This document shows positions 5,612-5,784 of a DNA stretch of 5,784 nucleotides, one piece after another (the first letter of the stretch is position 1; each line of letters begins with the position of its first letter). The stretch covers positions 1-5,784 of the forward strand of contig JAJQIQ010000241.1 of the NCBI GenBank assembly GCA_021199135.1. The letters run 5' to 3'. The notes under the pieces were generated by a model. The model had not been told where the DNA came from. It was given only the letters and a program-made list of their open reading frames with translations, and searched no databases. This DNA is from Clostridiales bacterium (GTDB taxonomy: Bacteria; Bacillota; Clostridia; Lachnospirales; Lachnospiraceae). A program made the position numbers and the translations under genes.

Positions 5612-5784
5612 ATGGATATTTCGGATATTTCTACACTGTCAGGAGTGACATCGCAGTACCTGAACGCCTACGCGCAGGACGTGGGGCTCATCAAGTCCGA
5701 CGACGACGATTCGTTCTCATCCGTGTTCAACGCGATGGTCAGCTCCCTCGAGGAGACGAACGACCTGCAGAACGAGGCTGAGTC
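5612..5784 (+). CDS. fliE: Flagellar hook-basal body complex protein FliE, N-terminal part (3' truncated by window)
   Basis: The frame opens at ATG 5612 behind AAAGGAGAG (5599-5607) and stays open for 57 codons to the window end. The product begins MDISDISTLSGVTSQYLNAY and continues with DDDDSFSSVFNAMVSSLEETNDLQNEAE. The SFxxxFxxMVxxLxxTNxLQ pattern fits the first helix of FliE, a small protein of about 100 residues that links the MS ring (FliF) to the proximal rod. The C-terminal half, which carries the best-conserved FliE motif, lies outside the window, so the call leans on this partial match and on the flgB-flgC-fliE order. A short acidic run (Asp 31-34) is slightly unusual. The 66-nt gap before it contains a large palindrome. 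Confidence 0.85.
   Translation, partial: MDISDISTLSGVTSQYLNAYAQDVGLIKSDDDDSFSSVFNAMVSSLEETNDLQNEAE

Noticed and set aside
5542..5781. 79-codon plus-strand open frame overlapping fliE
   Set aside because: It crosses the palindrome and the fliE ribosome binding site, then turns into Arg-rich out-of-frame sequence; the fliE frame at 5612 is the real one.

Overview
This is ordinary, densely coded bacterial chromosome with every gene on the plus strand. The order is: the 3' end of a YifB/ComM-type AAA+ ATPase gene, dprA, topA, codY, flgB, flgC and the 5' part of fliE. The stretch topA ... codY-flgB-flgC-fliE is the conserved neighbourhood known from Bacillus subtilis and relatives. CodY is known mainly from Bacillota, and to my recollection also occurs in Synergistota. 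Coding DNA is GC-rich yet uses ATA (Ile) and AGG (Arg) freely, ribosome binding sites are strong AAGGAGG-type, and intergenic DNA is sharply AT-rich. I infer an anaerobic, potentially flagellated member of Synergistota or a GC-rich Bacillota lineage such as Negativicutes. The sequence alone does not settle which.

Layout: positions 1-1503 hold the yifB and dprA pair, genes linked to natural transformation and DNA processing; they are separated by 1 nt, and the dprA ribosome binding site lies inside yifB. topA (1526-3604) follows after 22 nt and encodes a full-length topoisomerase I with three zinc ribbons. A good sigma-A-type promoter inside the 3' end of dprA probably gives topA its own transcription. 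The 168-nt gap 3605-3772 holds a strong extended -10 promoter, a CodY-box-like sequence in its spacer and a GC-rich hairpin in the leader, all upstream of codY. The 135-nt gap 4553-4687 holds a stem-loop at the codY stop and a TTGCAA-16-TATAAT promoter for flgB. flgB and flgC are 18 nt apart. A 26-bp nearly perfect AT-rich palindrome separates flgC from fliE, which runs off the window.

How the genes work together: CodY senses nutrients (branched-chain amino acids and GTP in model species) and sits directly before genes for the proximal rod and the MS-ring/rod junction of the flagellum. The most distinctive points are the probable autoregulatory site at the codY promoter, a CodY ligand-binding domain that departs from the B. 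subtilis pattern, and the absence of the trmFO-xerC-hslV-hslU block that lies between topA and codY in Bacillus. I found no mobile element, CRISPR array, RNA gene or undescribed multi-gene system.
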